Source of the DNA: an uncultured Alistipes sp.
GTDB taxonomy: Bacteria; Bacteroidota; Bacteroidia; Bacteroidales; Rikenellaceae
Length of the DNA stretch: 64,000 nucleotides
Direction: 5' to 3'
Assembly: GCA_948736885.1 (NCBI GenBank)
Contig: CAPXWY010000001.1
Coordinates: forward strand, 1 to 64,000
In this document: one piece after another, positions 44,068 through 52,078 of the stretch
Layout of the letters: the number at the start of each line of letters is the position of its first letter
How positions within the stretch are numbered: the stretch's first letter is position 1
Program-made: the position numbers and the translations under genes
Notes under the pieces: generated by a model
The model's database searches: none
Seen by the model: the letters and a program-made list of their open reading frames with translations, nothing else
What the model was told of the DNA's origin: nothing

Positions 44068-44085
44068 GTGTGTGCGCACACACTT
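44066..44085. promoter_or_regulatory. 20-bp palindromic operator at the PUL promoter
   Basis: AAGTGTGTGCGCACACACTT is a perfect 20-bp palindrome with central CG, the usual form of LacI-family operators. It touches the -33 box (44064-44067), so a bound repressor would block RNA polymerase. Assignment to the adjacent LacI protein is inferred from position. Confidence 0.7.
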
Positions 44086-44231
44086 GCGATCTTTCCAAAA
44101 ATACGACCCGGAAGCAACCCGCCGGACGCAATCTGCGAACCCGCCGGACGTCCGGAAAACCGAAGCCGGAAAAACCGCACGGCAAAGGATTTGCGGCGCG
44201 CCGCGACAACAAAAACGGACACTCCGGCAAC

Positions 44232-44268
44232 AAAAAAAGAGGCGGAAAATCCTGCGATTTTCCGCCTA
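44232..44268 (-). terminator. Terminator after the flippase gene
   Basis: A perfect 10-bp stem (44241-44250 with 44257-44266), followed on the minus strand by CTCTTTTTTTG. It ends the aroQ-pyk-flippase transcript and insulates the PUL promoter. Confidence 0.88.
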
Positions 44269-44294
44269 TCAAGAAACGGCGATTTTTACGCTTA

Positions 44295-45785
44295 CTAAAT
44301 TTCGTGCGGCGGCGCGGCGAACTGCTTGCGGACGATGTCGCGAAGCTCGCGGAACGCCTCCAAGCGGAAAAGTAGCGAGAGAAGCAGATAGACGACCGCC
44401 CCGCAGACGACCTCCAACAACAGCCGCAGCCACGGGTTGGCGACGGGAGCCCCCGCCACCCCTCGGACGGCCGCATACATGGCCCCGGCGACGCACGCTA
44501 TCGGAAACAGCGTCCGCACGAAACGCCGCGCCGGCAATGCCGAGACACGCAGGGCGGCCCAGACGTTGACAACCATTTCGCATGCGGCGAAAACGACCAG
44601 CCCCCACACAACGGCCTGCACGCTGCGGGGAATCGTGAGGGCGAAGATGGCCGTCAGGACAATCTTCTTGGAGACCTCCAGCCGGACGATAAGGGCCCCC
44701 CCGCACCGCACTTTCATGACGTTGTAAGCCACCATCGCCACCGGATAGAAAAGCCCGGCCAAGCAAACGGCCTCGAAATAAGGCACCGTAGGCATCCACT
44801 TGTCGCCCAACAGCACGGCGAACATGTCGCGCGCCACAGCCGAAAGACCGAGCATGACAGGAAACATGGCATAGGCCACAATCATGGTCACCTGCCGGAA
44901 ACTTTCGGCGAACTTGCGCCCGTCGCCGGCGATGCGGGAGAACGCCGGATAAGTGACCCCCTGCACGGCGGTCATGGTCGAAGAGACGGGCAGGTCCTTG
45001 AGCTTGAGCGCCTGGTCGAAGAAACCGAGGGTCTGGGCCGAATAGAGCCTGCCGATGAAGAGCTGCGGAATCTTGTTATAGACAGCCGAGATGAGGTCGG
45101 TGGCCAACAAACTGAAACTGAACGGCGCCATCTCGCGCAAGGCCGCGAAACTCCAACCCGCGCTGCGCCGGGGCCGCCAATCGCTGAGCCACCACAACAG
45201 CAAGGCCCGCACGGCCATCTGCAAAACCCGCTGGGCAACCAAGCTCCACACTCCGCACCCGGCCAACGCCAACAGCACGGCCGCAACGCCGCTGACCAAT
45301 GAAGCAGTGAAAGTGACCTTGGACAAAAGGGCGAATCGGAAACGCCGGGTGAAAATGGTATTTTGGATGACGCACAGCGCATTGACGGGCACCAACAGGA
45401 AGAAGACCGGGGCGATCTGCGTGATGACGGGCATGTCGTAATAACGGGCCACCACAGGCGACAAGGCCGTGAGCAACACGTAAAGCACGGCCGAAACCCC
45501 GATGTTGAAGAGGAACACCGAATGGTAATCCTCGGCCGAAGGCTCGGCCTTGCGGATGAGTGTCTGCGAAAAACCGCTGTCGACGACGACCACAGCGAAG
45601 GCGGCGAAAGCAGTGAGGATGGCTACGACGCCGAAATCGCCGGGCATGAGCAGGCGCAGCACGACGATCGACACCCCCATTTGCAGGAGCATCGTCCCGA
45701 CTTTCTCGCCGATGGACCAGGCCACGCCGCGCGCGACGCGCTCTTTCAATTCGCCCGCCACGGCATCAATGGGTCTGGCAGGCAC
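44295..45785 (-). CDS. Wzx-type lipopolysaccharide/oligosaccharide flippase
   Basis: A 496-residue integral membrane protein of the MOP superfamily, WzxC-like branch, with about 14 hydrophobic helices and the N-terminal pattern GVAWSIGEKVGTMLLQMGVSIVVLRLLMPGDFG. It would flip lipid-linked sugar units across the inner membrane. The start is uncertain: a GTG at 45785 overlaps the pyk stop by 20 nt, and a GTG at 45761 is also possible. No glycosyltransferases are adjacent, so the cargo is unknown. Confidence 0.88.
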   Translation of the reverse strand: MPARPIDAVAGELKERVARGVAWSIGEKVGTMLLQMGVSIVVLRLLMPGDFGVVAILTAFAAFAVVVVDSGFSQTLIRKAEPSAEDYHSVFLFNIGVSAVLYVLLTALSPVVARYYDMPVITQIAPVFFLLVPVNALCVIQNTIFTRRFRFALLSKVTFTASLVSGVAAVLLALAGCGVWSLVAQRVLQMAVRALLLWWLSDWRPRRSAGWSFAALREMAPFSFSLLATDLISAVYNKIPQLFIGRLYSAQTLGFFDQALKLKDLPVSSTMTAVQGVTYPAFSRIAGDGRKFAESFRQVTMIVAYAMFPVMLGLSAVARDMFAVLLGDKWMPTVPYFEAVCLAGLFYPVAMVAYNVMKVRCGGALIVRLEVSKKIVLTAIFALTIPRSVQAVVWGLVVFAACEMVVNVWAALRVSALPARRFVRTLFPIACVAGAMYAAVRGVAGAPVANPWLRLLLEVVCGAVVYLLLSLLFRLEAFRELRDIVRKQFAAPPHEI

Positions 45786-47229
45786 TGTACTCGTTGCGCT
45801 CGCGGATACGCTTCACGTCGGCGATCTCGACGTAGGAAGCACCGCCGTCGGGACCGAAACTGCCGCCGACGATGGCCAGCAAATCGCTATCCTCCAGATG
45901 CCCCACCACCTCCATGGCATCCGTCAGGAAGTGGTAACGGTCGCACAGCTCCTGCTTGCGCAGGATGGGCACGACGCCGTAGGAAAGGGCCAGAATACGC
46001 TGGGCGTGAAGCTGGTAGCAAACAGCGACGACGGTTTTCTGACCGCGGAAAGCCGCCAGGTAACGCCCCGTGCGCCCGGTCTTGGTATCGAGAACGACGT
46101 AACGGATGGGCAGGTTGGTCGACGCCCGCACGGCCGACCGGGCGAGCTGGGCCGTAATCTCGTGGTTGACCGAAATCATGTCGAGGTCGACCATGGGCTT
46201 GAAATGGCTCTCGTCGCGCTCGATTTCGCGGGCGATGCGGGCCATCGTAGCCACCGCCTCGGCGGGATAATCGCCCATGGCGGTCTCGTCGCTGAGCATC
46301 ACGGCGTCGACGCGTTCGTAGATGGCGCTGGCCACGTCGCTCACCTCGGCCCTCGTGGGACGCGGATTGCGGACCATGGAATAGAGCATCTGGGTGGCGA
46401 TGATGACGGGGCGCTTGGCCGAAATACACTTCTCGACGATGCGCCGCTGCGTATTGGGGATGACCTCGGCGGGCAGTTCGACCCCCAGGTCGCCGCGGGC
46501 GACCATGATGCCGTAGGAGGCCTCGATGATTTCGTCGATGTTGTCGAGCCCCTCCTGGTTCTCGATTTTGGAGATGATCTTGATAGGACTGCCGTGGGCG
46601 TCGAGGATGGCCTGCACGGCCTGCAAGTCGCGCACGGAACGCACGAACGAATGGGCAATGAAATCGACGTCGTGCGAAATGGCCCACTCGATGAAACGGC
46701 GGTCCTTGTCGGTGACCGACGGCAGGTCTATCGAGACGCCGGGAACGTTGACGCTCTTGCGCGACCTCAAAGCCCCGTCGCCGACGAACTCGCAGGCGAG
46801 CTCCGAATCGGACTTGCCGACGACGCGCAGCTCGACCTCGCCGTCGGCGATGAGCATGCGGGCCCCGACGGGGATGTCGGCGACGATGCCGGGCACGTTC
46901 ATGTAGACCACCTCGCGGGTGGTGGCGTCGGAACCGTCCGACCCCCGAACGGCGACGCGGTCGCCGGCCTTGAACTCGATGCGCTCGCCGAACTCGGGCG
47001 CGAGGGTCGTGACGCGGATTTCGGGTCCCTTGGTATCGATCATGACGGGAATGGCGGGATTGACCCTGTGGACCGTCTCGACGATGCGGGAAGCCCCTTC
47101 GAGGGTGACATGCGCCGAATTGATGCGCACGACGTCCATCCCGGCGTCGGCCAGCTGACGGACGAACTCCTCGGTACACCGGAAATCCGACATGGTGGCG
47201 ACGATTTTGGTCTTCTTCAACTTATCCAT
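45766..47229 (-). CDS. pyk: Pyruvate kinase
   Basis: A 487-residue protein. Barrel and active-site motifs: KTKIVATMSD, DVVRINSAH, MIDTKGPEIRV, IISKIENQEGLDNIDEII (catalytic Lys), MVARGDLGVE and VMLSDETAMGDYP. A C-terminal regulatory domain completes it. It makes pyruvate and ATP from phosphoenolpyruvate. It follows aroQ by 19 nt and overlaps the flippase start, so the three are one operon. Confidence 0.97.
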   Translation of the reverse strand: MDKLKKTKIVATMSDFRCTEEFVRQLADAGMDVVRINSAHVTLEGASRIVETVHRVNPAIPVMIDTKGPEIRVTTLAPEFGERIEFKAGDRVAVRGSDGSDATTREVVYMNVPGIVADIPVGARMLIADGEVELRVVGKSDSELACEFVGDGALRSRKSVNVPGVSIDLPSVTDKDRRFIEWAISHDVDFIAHSFVRSVRDLQAVQAILDAHGSPIKIISKIENQEGLDNIDEIIEASYGIMVARGDLGVELPAEVIPNTQRRIVEKCISAKRPVIIATQMLYSMVRNPRPTRAEVSDVASAIYERVDAVMLSDETAMGDYPAEAVATMARIAREIERDESHFKPMVDLDMISVNHEITAQLARSAVRASTNLPIRYVVLDTKTGRTGRYLAAFRGQKTVVAVCYQLHAQRILALSYGVVPILRKQELCDRYHFLTDAMEVVGHLEDSDLLAIVGGSFGPDGGASYVEIADVKRIRERNEYSACQTH

Positions 47230-47248
47230 TTTCTACTTGTTTTGTTTT

Positions 47249-47692
47249 TTACTGCTGCAAAGCGGATGCCCTTGCCCTTTCGAGCAGCGCCTCGATACCC
47301 AGTCTGTAAGAATCGAGCCCGAAACCCATGACCGAACCGACGGCCACGGACGCGAGCAGCGAGACATGGCGGAACTCCTCGCGGGCGAGAATCGACGAAA
47401 TATGGACCTCGACGACGGGCACCGACACGGCGGCGACGGCATCGCGCAGGGCGACGGAAGTATGCGTATACCCCCCGGCGTTGAACACCACGCCGTCGAA
47501 ACGCTCCTCGGCCTGCTGCACGGCGTCGATGAGCTCGCCCTCGATATTGGACTGGAAATACTCCAGCCCGACCTGCGGATAACGCTCTTGCAGCGCGGCG
47601 AAGAAGTCGCCGAACGGCTGCGTACCGTAGACCCCGGTTTCGCGCCGGCCCTGCAAATTGAGGTTGGGCCCGTTGAGAATCAATATTTTCAT
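47249..47692 (-). CDS. aroQ: 3-dehydroquinate dehydratase, type II
   Basis: A 147-residue protein with all type II DHQase blocks: ILNGPNLNLQGRRETGVYG (active-site Tyr and Arg), FQSNIEGELID, NAGGYTHTSVALRDA and VEVHISS. It dehydrates 3-dehydroquinate in the shikimate pathway. The ATG at 47692 is chosen over codons up to 47773, which lie in the promoter. It is read from the promoter at 47733-47762. Confidence 0.96.
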   Translation of the reverse strand: MKILILNGPNLNLQGRRETGVYGTQPFGDFFAALQERYPQVGLEYFQSNIEGELIDAVQQAEERFDGVVFNAGGYTHTSVALRDAVAAVSVPVVEVHISSILAREEFRHVSLLASVAVGSVMGFGLDSYRLGIEALLERARASALQQ

Positions 47693-47732
47693 GGCTCTGC
47701 AAACTGCCCGGCACCCCGGGCGAATCCGGGCA

Positions 47733-47762
47733 CAAAGATAACGCAAGCGAACCACAAAACAA
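47733..47762 (-). promoter_or_regulatory. Promoter of aroQ-pyk-flippase operon
   Basis: Minus-strand TTG (47760-47762), 19-bp spacer and TATCTTTG (47733-47740) fit the consensus. The start codon follows 41 nt downstream. Confidence 0.75.
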
Positions 47763-47901
47763 TGAATAATCAATAGTTAATAATTACCGGTTAATGATTT
47801 TTGCCGTGTCGGGCCGATCATTCATTAACTATACATTCTCTCCTCCCGCGGGCCCGGCCGGGGCGATCGCACGTAAGTGCGAGCCGGACTCCGCGTAAAA
47901 T

Positions 47902-47925
47902 TTGTCATTCTGAACGTATGCGAGG
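47902..47925 (-). repeat. CAGAATGACA repeat copy (inverted)
   Basis: The minus strand reads CGCATACGTTCAGAATGACA, a member of the CAGAATGACA family. It lies immediately before the 71-bp element at 47929. The whole 47693-48088 gap (396 bp) otherwise holds the aroQ promoter, AT-rich simple sequence and the thiL -7 box; an 83-codon frame at 47801-48052 is regarded as repeat translation. Confidence 0.6.
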
Positions 47926-47928
47926 ACC

Positions 47929-47999
47929 CGACGCTCGCAGCATGAGCCGAGACCGCTGGCGGGCTATGCCATGCAAGGAGGAGGAAAACAAGCGCAGCG
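47929..47999 (-). repeat. 72-bp dispersed element, copy 2
   Basis: Inverted partner of 22824-22895. The minus strand aligns with that copy at most positions with only small gaps. Both copies translate to similar peptides (MPRKEEKNKRS and MPCKEEENKRS), though the frames lack other signs of being genes. Confidence 0.7.
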
Positions 48000-48042
48000 A
48001 AACATCTGAAAAAAGACCATTTGCTCTTTCAGAACGCCAGTA

Positions 48043-48066
48043 TAATTTTTAATTCTTAATTTTTCA
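48043..48066. repeat. AT-rich simple repeat shared with 62569-62592
   Basis: AATTTTTAATTCTTAATTTTT appears here and, as its reverse complement, near 62570-62591. Such TTAATTCTTAATT-type sequences are common intergenic filler in Bacteroidales. Confidence 0.5.
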
Positions 48067-48074
48067 TTTTTAAT

Positions 48075-48082
48075 TACCTTTG
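48075..48082 (+). promoter_or_regulatory. thiL -7 box next to the start codon
   Basis: TACCTTTG ends 6 nt before the ATG at 48089, so the transcript probably begins at or next to the start codon (leaderless). No TTG occurs at the proper distance upstream. Confidence 0.6.
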
Positions 48083-48088
48083 CAGGGT

Positions 48089-49027
48089 ATGACCGAATTC
48101 GGATTCATAGAGAGCCTCCGCACGCTGTGCGCCGACCTGCCGCCGGGCGGCTTCGAGGGCATCGGCGACGACTGCGCCGTCCTGCCGCTGGGCGACGGGC
48201 AGGCGCTGGTGTTCACGGCCGACCTGCTGACGGAAGGGGTGCACTTCCTGCGCGAAGCGACGACGCCCGAGGAGCTGGGCGCCAAGGCGCTGGCGGTCAA
48301 TCTGAGCGACGTGGCGGCCATGGGCGCCCGCCCCGTGGCCACCCTGCTGTCGCTGGCCCTGCCGCCGGACGCGACGGACGAATGGGCGGCCCGCTTCATG
48401 CAGGGCTACCACGCACTGTCGGCCCGCTACGGAACGGCGCTCGTGGGCGGCGACACGACCCGCTCCGAACACGGCATCACCATCAATGTGACGGCCATCG
48501 GACGGGCGGACGAAAAGCATCTGAAACGCCGCAGCGCCGCGCGCGAGGGCGACATACTGCTGGTGACAGGTCCCTTGGGAGCGTCGGGCGCGGGCCTGCG
48601 CGACATTCTGGCAGGCAGGTACGACACCCCGCTGGCGGCGCTGCACCGCAGCCCGCTGCCGCAGGTCGCCGAGGGGCAATGGCTCGGAACGCGCCGGGAA
48701 GTACACGCGATGATGGACCTCTCGGACGGGCTGGCGTCGGACGTGCGCCACATCATGGAACAATCGGGCACGGGCGCGGCTATCGAGCTGACGCAGATAC
48801 CCGTGGCCGAGGGCAGCGACCTGCGCACGGCCGCCTGCGGGGGCGAAGACTATCAGCTGCTGCTGACGGCGGCGCCCGAAGCGGCAGAGAAGCTGACGGC
48901 CGATTTCGCACAGCGGTTCGGCGCGCCGCTCTACCCCGTCGGCCGCATCGAACCGGGCGACGGACTGCGCTGGCTGCGCGACGGCGCCGAAACCGAACTC
49001 GACTGGCGGGGATTCACCCACTACTAA
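48089..49027 (+). CDS. thiL: Thiamine-monophosphate kinase
   Basis: A 312-residue protein with ThiL motifs: GIGDDCAVLPL, VFTADLLTEGVHF, ALAVNLSDVAAMGARPVA, LVGGDTTRS, MMDLSDGLASDVRHI and CGGEDYQLLL. It phosphorylates thiamine monophosphate to the active pyrophosphate. The ATG at 48089 is preferred over 48080, which lies within the -7 box. No TPP riboswitch was recognised upstream, and none would fit in a leaderless message. Confidence 0.95.
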   Translation: MTEFGFIESLRTLCADLPPGGFEGIGDDCAVLPLGDGQALVFTADLLTEGVHFLREATTPEELGAKALAVNLSDVAAMGARPVATLLSLALPPDATDEWAARFMQGYHALSARYGTALVGGDTTRSEHGITINVTAIGRADEKHLKRRSAAREGDILLVTGPLGASGAGLRDILAGRYDTPLAALHRSPLPQVAEGQWLGTRREVHAMMDLSDGLASDVRHIMEQSGTGAAIELTQIPVAEGSDLRTAACGGEDYQLLLTAAPEAAEKLTADFAQRFGAPLYPVGRIEPGDGLRWLRDGAETELDWRGFTHY

Positions 49028-49054
49028 GAAAAACGCCCGCCGGAACCGACGGGC
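49028..49054 (-). terminator. Terminator after the FtsB-like gene
   Basis: A short GC stem (49035-49042 with 49047-49054, one mismatch), followed on the minus strand by GTTTTTCTTA. It lies between convergent thiL and the FtsB-like gene. Confidence 0.6.
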
Positions 49055-49075
49055 CAACAATCCGAGCAGATACCC

Positions 49076-49363
49076 CTAACGGGATTCTTCGACGATGTAG
49101 ACATGGTCGTCGTGCCGCCGCATCCGGTAATGCTCGCGGGCGTACTGCTCCAGATATTCGTCGTAGCGAAGCTGCCGGAGCAAAAGGCTGTCGGCGGTAA
49201 TCTTGGTCTGAAAAACCGCCTTCTGCCGGTTCAGCTCGTTGATTTGCCGCTGAATCTTGATGGCGTGGACGACGTTCCGCCCCACAACGAAGAGGGTGAA
49301 AGCCATGATCAGCACCGTAGCGCCGATCCAGAATCTTTTGACAAGCCGGGCATCCATGGACAT
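49076..49363 (-). CDS. FtsB/DivIC-like septum formation initiator protein
   Basis: A 95-residue protein: short N-terminus, one membrane helix (about 12-28), a coiled coil (about 35-65, INELNRQKAVFQTKI), and a C-terminal YDEYLEQYAREHYRMRR block typical of FtsB/DivIC. It would join the divisome with FtsL and FtsQ. The ATG at 49363 overlaps the queE stop (TGATG); a second ATG two codons later is possible. Confidence 0.85.
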   Translation of the reverse strand: MSMDARLVKRFWIGATVLIMAFTLFVVGRNVVHAIKIQRQINELNRQKAVFQTKITADSLLLRQLRYDEYLEQYAREHYRMRRHDDHVYIVEESR

Positions 49364-49998
49364 CAGGGAATCTGCATGTATTTGTGGGTCTGGACGGAGA
49401 CGTTCCACCACGGATGCGCCTTGACGTACTCCACAATGGCGGGCATGACCTTTTCGGCGACGCTCCATTCGGGCTGAAGATAGAGCAGGCACCCCTCGCC
49501 GACGCGCGCGGCGTTTTGCTCGGCCCACGCGAAATCCTCCTCGCAGCCGACAACGACCTTCAATTCGTCGGCCCGTGCGAAAGCCTCGTCCAGCGGCGGC
49601 CGGCGGCGCTTGGGCGAAAGACACACCCAGTCGAAACGCCCGCTGAAAGGATGCGAGCCCGAAGTTTCGAGGTGAATCCGCACTCCCTGCCCGGCCAGCG
49701 CGCGAGTCAGCGGCTCCAACGGATAAATCAGCGGCTCGCCGCCCGTGACCACGACGGTCTGCGCCCCGCAGGCGGCCACTCGCCCGACGACCTCCCCGAC
49801 CCCGACGGGCGGAAAGAGCGCCGGATTCCAGGCATACTTGGCGTCGCACCACTCGCACCCGACGTCGCACCCGCCCAGGCGGACGAAATAAGCCGCCCGC
49901 CCTGCATGGCGCCCCTCGCCCTGCACGGTATAGAAATCCTCGGCGACGGGCAGCGAACGCCCGCCGTCGAGCACGCCGCTATCGGGAAACGCCGCCAT
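49363..49998 (-). CDS. queE: 7-carboxy-7-deazaguanine synthase (radical SAM)
   Basis: A 211-residue protein with the QueE start FYTVQGEGRHAGRAAYFVRLGGC and the radical-SAM cysteines Cys44, Cys48 and Cys51 (C-x3-C-x2-C), plus VVVTGGEPL and LETSGS. It makes 7-carboxy-7-deazaguanine, a queuosine precursor. The ATG at 49998 overlaps the hpt stop, and its own stop overlaps the FtsB-like start, so hpt, queE and the division gene are coupled. Confidence 0.93.
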   Translation of the reverse strand: MAAFPDSGVLDGGRSLPVAEDFYTVQGEGRHAGRAAYFVRLGGCDVGCEWCDAKYAWNPALFPPVGVGEVVGRVAACGAQTVVVTGGEPLIYPLEPLTRALAGQGVRIHLETSGSHPFSGRFDWVCLSPKRRRPPLDEAFARADELKVVVGCEEDFAWAEQNAARVGEGCLLYLQPEWSVAEKVMPAIVEYVKAHPWWNVSVQTHKYMQIP

Positions 49999-50540
49999 TA
50001 CTCGGTAACTACGTAAATATCCTTGAGACTGCGCCCCAGCTGGTCGTAGTCGAGCCCGTAGCCGACGATGAACTCGTTGCCGATCTCCATGGCGCGGTAC
50101 TCGATGGGCCGCTGCTTGCGGTAGGACCCGGGCTTGAAAAAGAGCGTACAGACGGCGATGCTCGCGGGCTTGCGGGCTTCGAGGTCGCGAATCATGTGGT
50201 CGATGGATTCGCCCGTGTCGACGATATCTTCGACGATGATGACGTGGCGCCCCTCGATGGAATTGTTGAGCCCCAACAGGCTCTTGACCTCCCCGGTCGA
50301 GGAAGTGCCCTCGTAGGACGAGAGCTTGACGAACGAAAGCTCGTTGTTGAACTCGATTTTCTTGATAAGGTCGCTCATGAACATGAACGACCCGTTCAGC
50401 ACACCGACGAACAGCGGGGTCTGCTTGTCGGCATAATCGCGGTTGATGCGCTGGGCGACCTCGCTCACGGCCCGGTCGATCTGCTCGGCGGGAATCATGA
50501 TGCGGAATTTCTTGTCGTGAAGCTGTATGATCTCCTTCAT
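49998..50540 (-). CDS. hpt: Hypoxanthine phosphoribosyltransferase
   Basis: A 180-residue protein starting at the ATG at 50540. It has the PRPP-binding motif VIIVEDIVDTGESIDHM, the upstream VGVLNGSFMFMSDLI loop, and the C-terminal EFIVGYGLDYDQ segment of HPRTs. It salvages hypoxanthine (and guanine) to nucleotides. A -7-like box sits 21 nt upstream of the start. Confidence 0.95.
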   Translation of the reverse strand: MKEIIQLHDKKFRIMIPAEQIDRAVSEVAQRINRDYADKQTPLFVGVLNGSFMFMSDLIKKIEFNNELSFVKLSSYEGTSSTGEVKSLLGLNNSIEGRHVIIVEDIVDTGESIDHMIRDLEARKPASIAVCTLFFKPGSYRKQRPIEYRAMEIGNEFIVGYGLDYDQLGRSLKDIYVVTE

Positions 50541-50560
50541 GGGGTCAGAATTTGTTTTTG

Positions 50561-50568
50561 CAAAAGTA
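50561..50568 (-). promoter_or_regulatory. hpt -7 box
   Basis: Minus-strand TACTTTTG matches the -7 consensus 20 nt before the hpt start. No TTG at the expected distance was found. Confidence 0.5.
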
Positions 50569-50715
50569 ACGAATTGCACGCAAGAAATAAGCGTTTCTGC
50601 AGAAAAATTATTGCGGGAGGGCGCAAATTCCTGCCCTGCACGGAAATCCCCCGCTGCACCCGCAATTCACCTTTAAGCCCCCTACCGGGGCTTGACTTGC
50701 CTGCGGCTTGGATGG

Positions 50716-50800
50716 GCGGCACCTCGGCATAGCTCAAGCAATGCTTGGCTCGGCACTCGGTTTGCACCATCATCTGCTCCCGCTCGGCATAATCCGCCTG
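50716..50800 (+). repeat. Promoter-like dispersed repeat, copy C (diverged)
   Basis: CTCGGCATAGCTCAAGCA and CTCGGCACTCGGTTTGCACC resemble the GGCATTGCGTTCGATTTGCGC core at 988-1008. The rest of the 50541-50912 gap (372 bp) holds a hairpin CCCCCTACCGGGG (50679-50691) and the rnf terminator. A 110-codon minus frame here (50537-50869) is treated as spurious. Confidence 0.45.
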
Positions 50801-50842
50801 CGGTGGCTTCTGCCCTCGCCTACTCGCAAAGTTCACCTTTCT

Positions 50843-50881
50843 AAAAAAGTTCGCCCCGGGGAAACACACTCCCCCGGGACG
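50843..50881 (-). terminator. Terminator of the nadE-rnf operon
   Basis: Stem CCCGGGG (50874-50879 region with 50855-50861) extended by flanking GTCC/GGGC pairs, followed on the minus strand by GAACTTTTTTAG. It is about 30 nt past the rnfA stop. Confidence 0.75.
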
Positions 50882-50912
50882 AAAACGAACGGTTCGCAGG
50901 AACTGCCCGGCG

Positions 50913-51491
50913 CTACACGAGCCCGGAGAAACCCATGAACGCCATGGCGAGGATACCGGCGGTAATCAACGCGACGGGAATCCCCTTGAACGCCTTGGGC
51001 ACGTCCTCGAAATCCAACCGCTCGCGGATACCGGCGAAGAGCACCAGCGCGAGGGCGAAGCCGAGGGCCGTAGCGACCGAGTAAGTGACGCTCTGCAAGA
51101 GGTCGAACTCCTTCTGAATCATGAGGATGGCCACACCCAGCACGGCGCAGTTGGTCGTGATGAGCGGCAGGAAGATGCCGAGCGCCTGATAGAGCGACGG
51201 CGAGAGCTTCTTGAGGATGATTTCGACCATCTGCACCAACGCCGCGATGACGAGGATGAAGACGATGGTCTGCATGTAGACGATGCCGAGCGGCACGAGC
51301 ACATAGGTCTGGATCAGCCACGCGACGACGGCGGCGATGGCCATGACGAAAGTTACGGCCGCCCCCATGCCCAGCGAAGTCTCGACCTTCGACGACACGC
51401 CCAGGAACGGGCAGATGCCGAGGAACTGCGCCAGCACGACGTTGTTGACGAAGATGGCGCCGATGATGATTGCGAAATAGGAAAGCTCCAT
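50913..51491 (-). CDS. rnfA: Rnf complex subunit RnfA
   Basis: A 192-residue integral membrane protein with six helices and the family blocks [20 protein letters not shown], and [13 protein letters not shown] around the conserved Cys. With RnfE it forms the membrane core of the ferredoxin:NAD+ oxidoreductase that couples electron flow to Na+ or H+ export. It is the last gene, 2 nt after rnfE. Confidence 0.96.
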   Translation of the reverse strand: MELSYFAIIIGAIFVNNVVLAQFLGICPFLGVSSKVETSLGMGAAVTFVMAIAAVVAWLIQTYVLVPLGIVYMQTIVFILVIAALVQMVEIILKKLSPSLYQALGIFLPLITTNCAVLGVAILMIQKEFDLLQSVTYSVATALGFALALVLFAGIRERLDFEDVPKAFKGIPVALITAGILAMAFMGFSGLV

Positions 51492-51493
51492 AA

Positions 51494-52078
51494 CTATCTT
51501 TTGGCTAATTTATTGAACAGAACCATGAGGTAGCCCAGCACGAGGAAGGCACCCGGTGCGAGGACGAAAATCAGGGGCGTGAAATCGGAAATGCCGAGGC
51601 TGAGCCCGAAGAACGAGCCGCTGCCCAGGATTTCGCGCACGGCGCCGATGACCGTCAGCGACAAGGTGAAGCCCAACCCGATGCCGATGCCGTCGAGCAC
51701 CGAATCGAACGCCGAATTCTTCGATGCGAACGCCTCGGCGCGGCCGAGGATGATGCAGTTGACGACAATCAGCGGGATGAAGACGCCCAGCGACGCGTAG
51801 AGCGCCGGCACGAACGCCTGCATCAACATCTGGATGATGGTCACGAACGACGCGATGATGACGATGAACGCCGGAATGCGCACCTTGTCGGGGATGATGT
51901 TCTTGACGAGCGAAATCACCAGATTGGACATAATCAGCACGGCCATCGTGGCCAGACCCATGCCCATGCCGTTTTCGGCCGAAGTGGTGGTGCCCAGCGT
52001 GGGGCACATGCCGAGCACCAGCACGAACGTGGGGTTGTTCTTGACGATGCCGCTCAAAATAATCTTTAACTTATTCAT
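51494..52078 (-). CDS. rnfE: Rnf complex subunit RnfE
   Basis: A 194-residue membrane protein, homologous to RnfA/Nqr[30 protein letters not shown] and [18 protein letters not shown] carry the conserved Cys residues of the membrane iron centre. The ATG at 52078 overlaps rnfG by 8 nt. Confidence 0.95.
   Translation of the reverse strand: MNKLKIILSGIVKNNPTFVLVLGMCPTLGTTTSAENGMGMGLATMAVLIMSNLVISLVKNIIPDKVRIPAFIVIIASFVTIIQMLMQAFVPALYASLGVFIPLIVVNCIILGRAEAFASKNSAFDSVLDGIGIGLGFTLSLTVIGAVREILGSGSFFGLSLGISDFTPLIFVLAPGAFLVLGYLMVLFNKLAKR

Noticed and set aside
44036..44294. A separate small gene between the PUL regulator and the flippase
   Set aside because: Short frames there overlap the promoter, palindrome and terminator, with no coding features.
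47801..48052. An 83-codon plus-strand open frame before thiL
   Set aside because: It runs through the second copy of the 72-bp element and the CAGAATGACA repeat; no start signal or family match.
48000..48091. TPP riboswitch upstream of thiL
   Set aside because: No CTGAGA/THI-box features seen, and the likely start site is at the ATG.
50537..50869. A 110-codon minus-strand open frame in the hpt-rnfA gap
   Set aside because: It spans the hpt start, a hairpin, the diverged repeat and the rnf terminator; composition is not coding-like.
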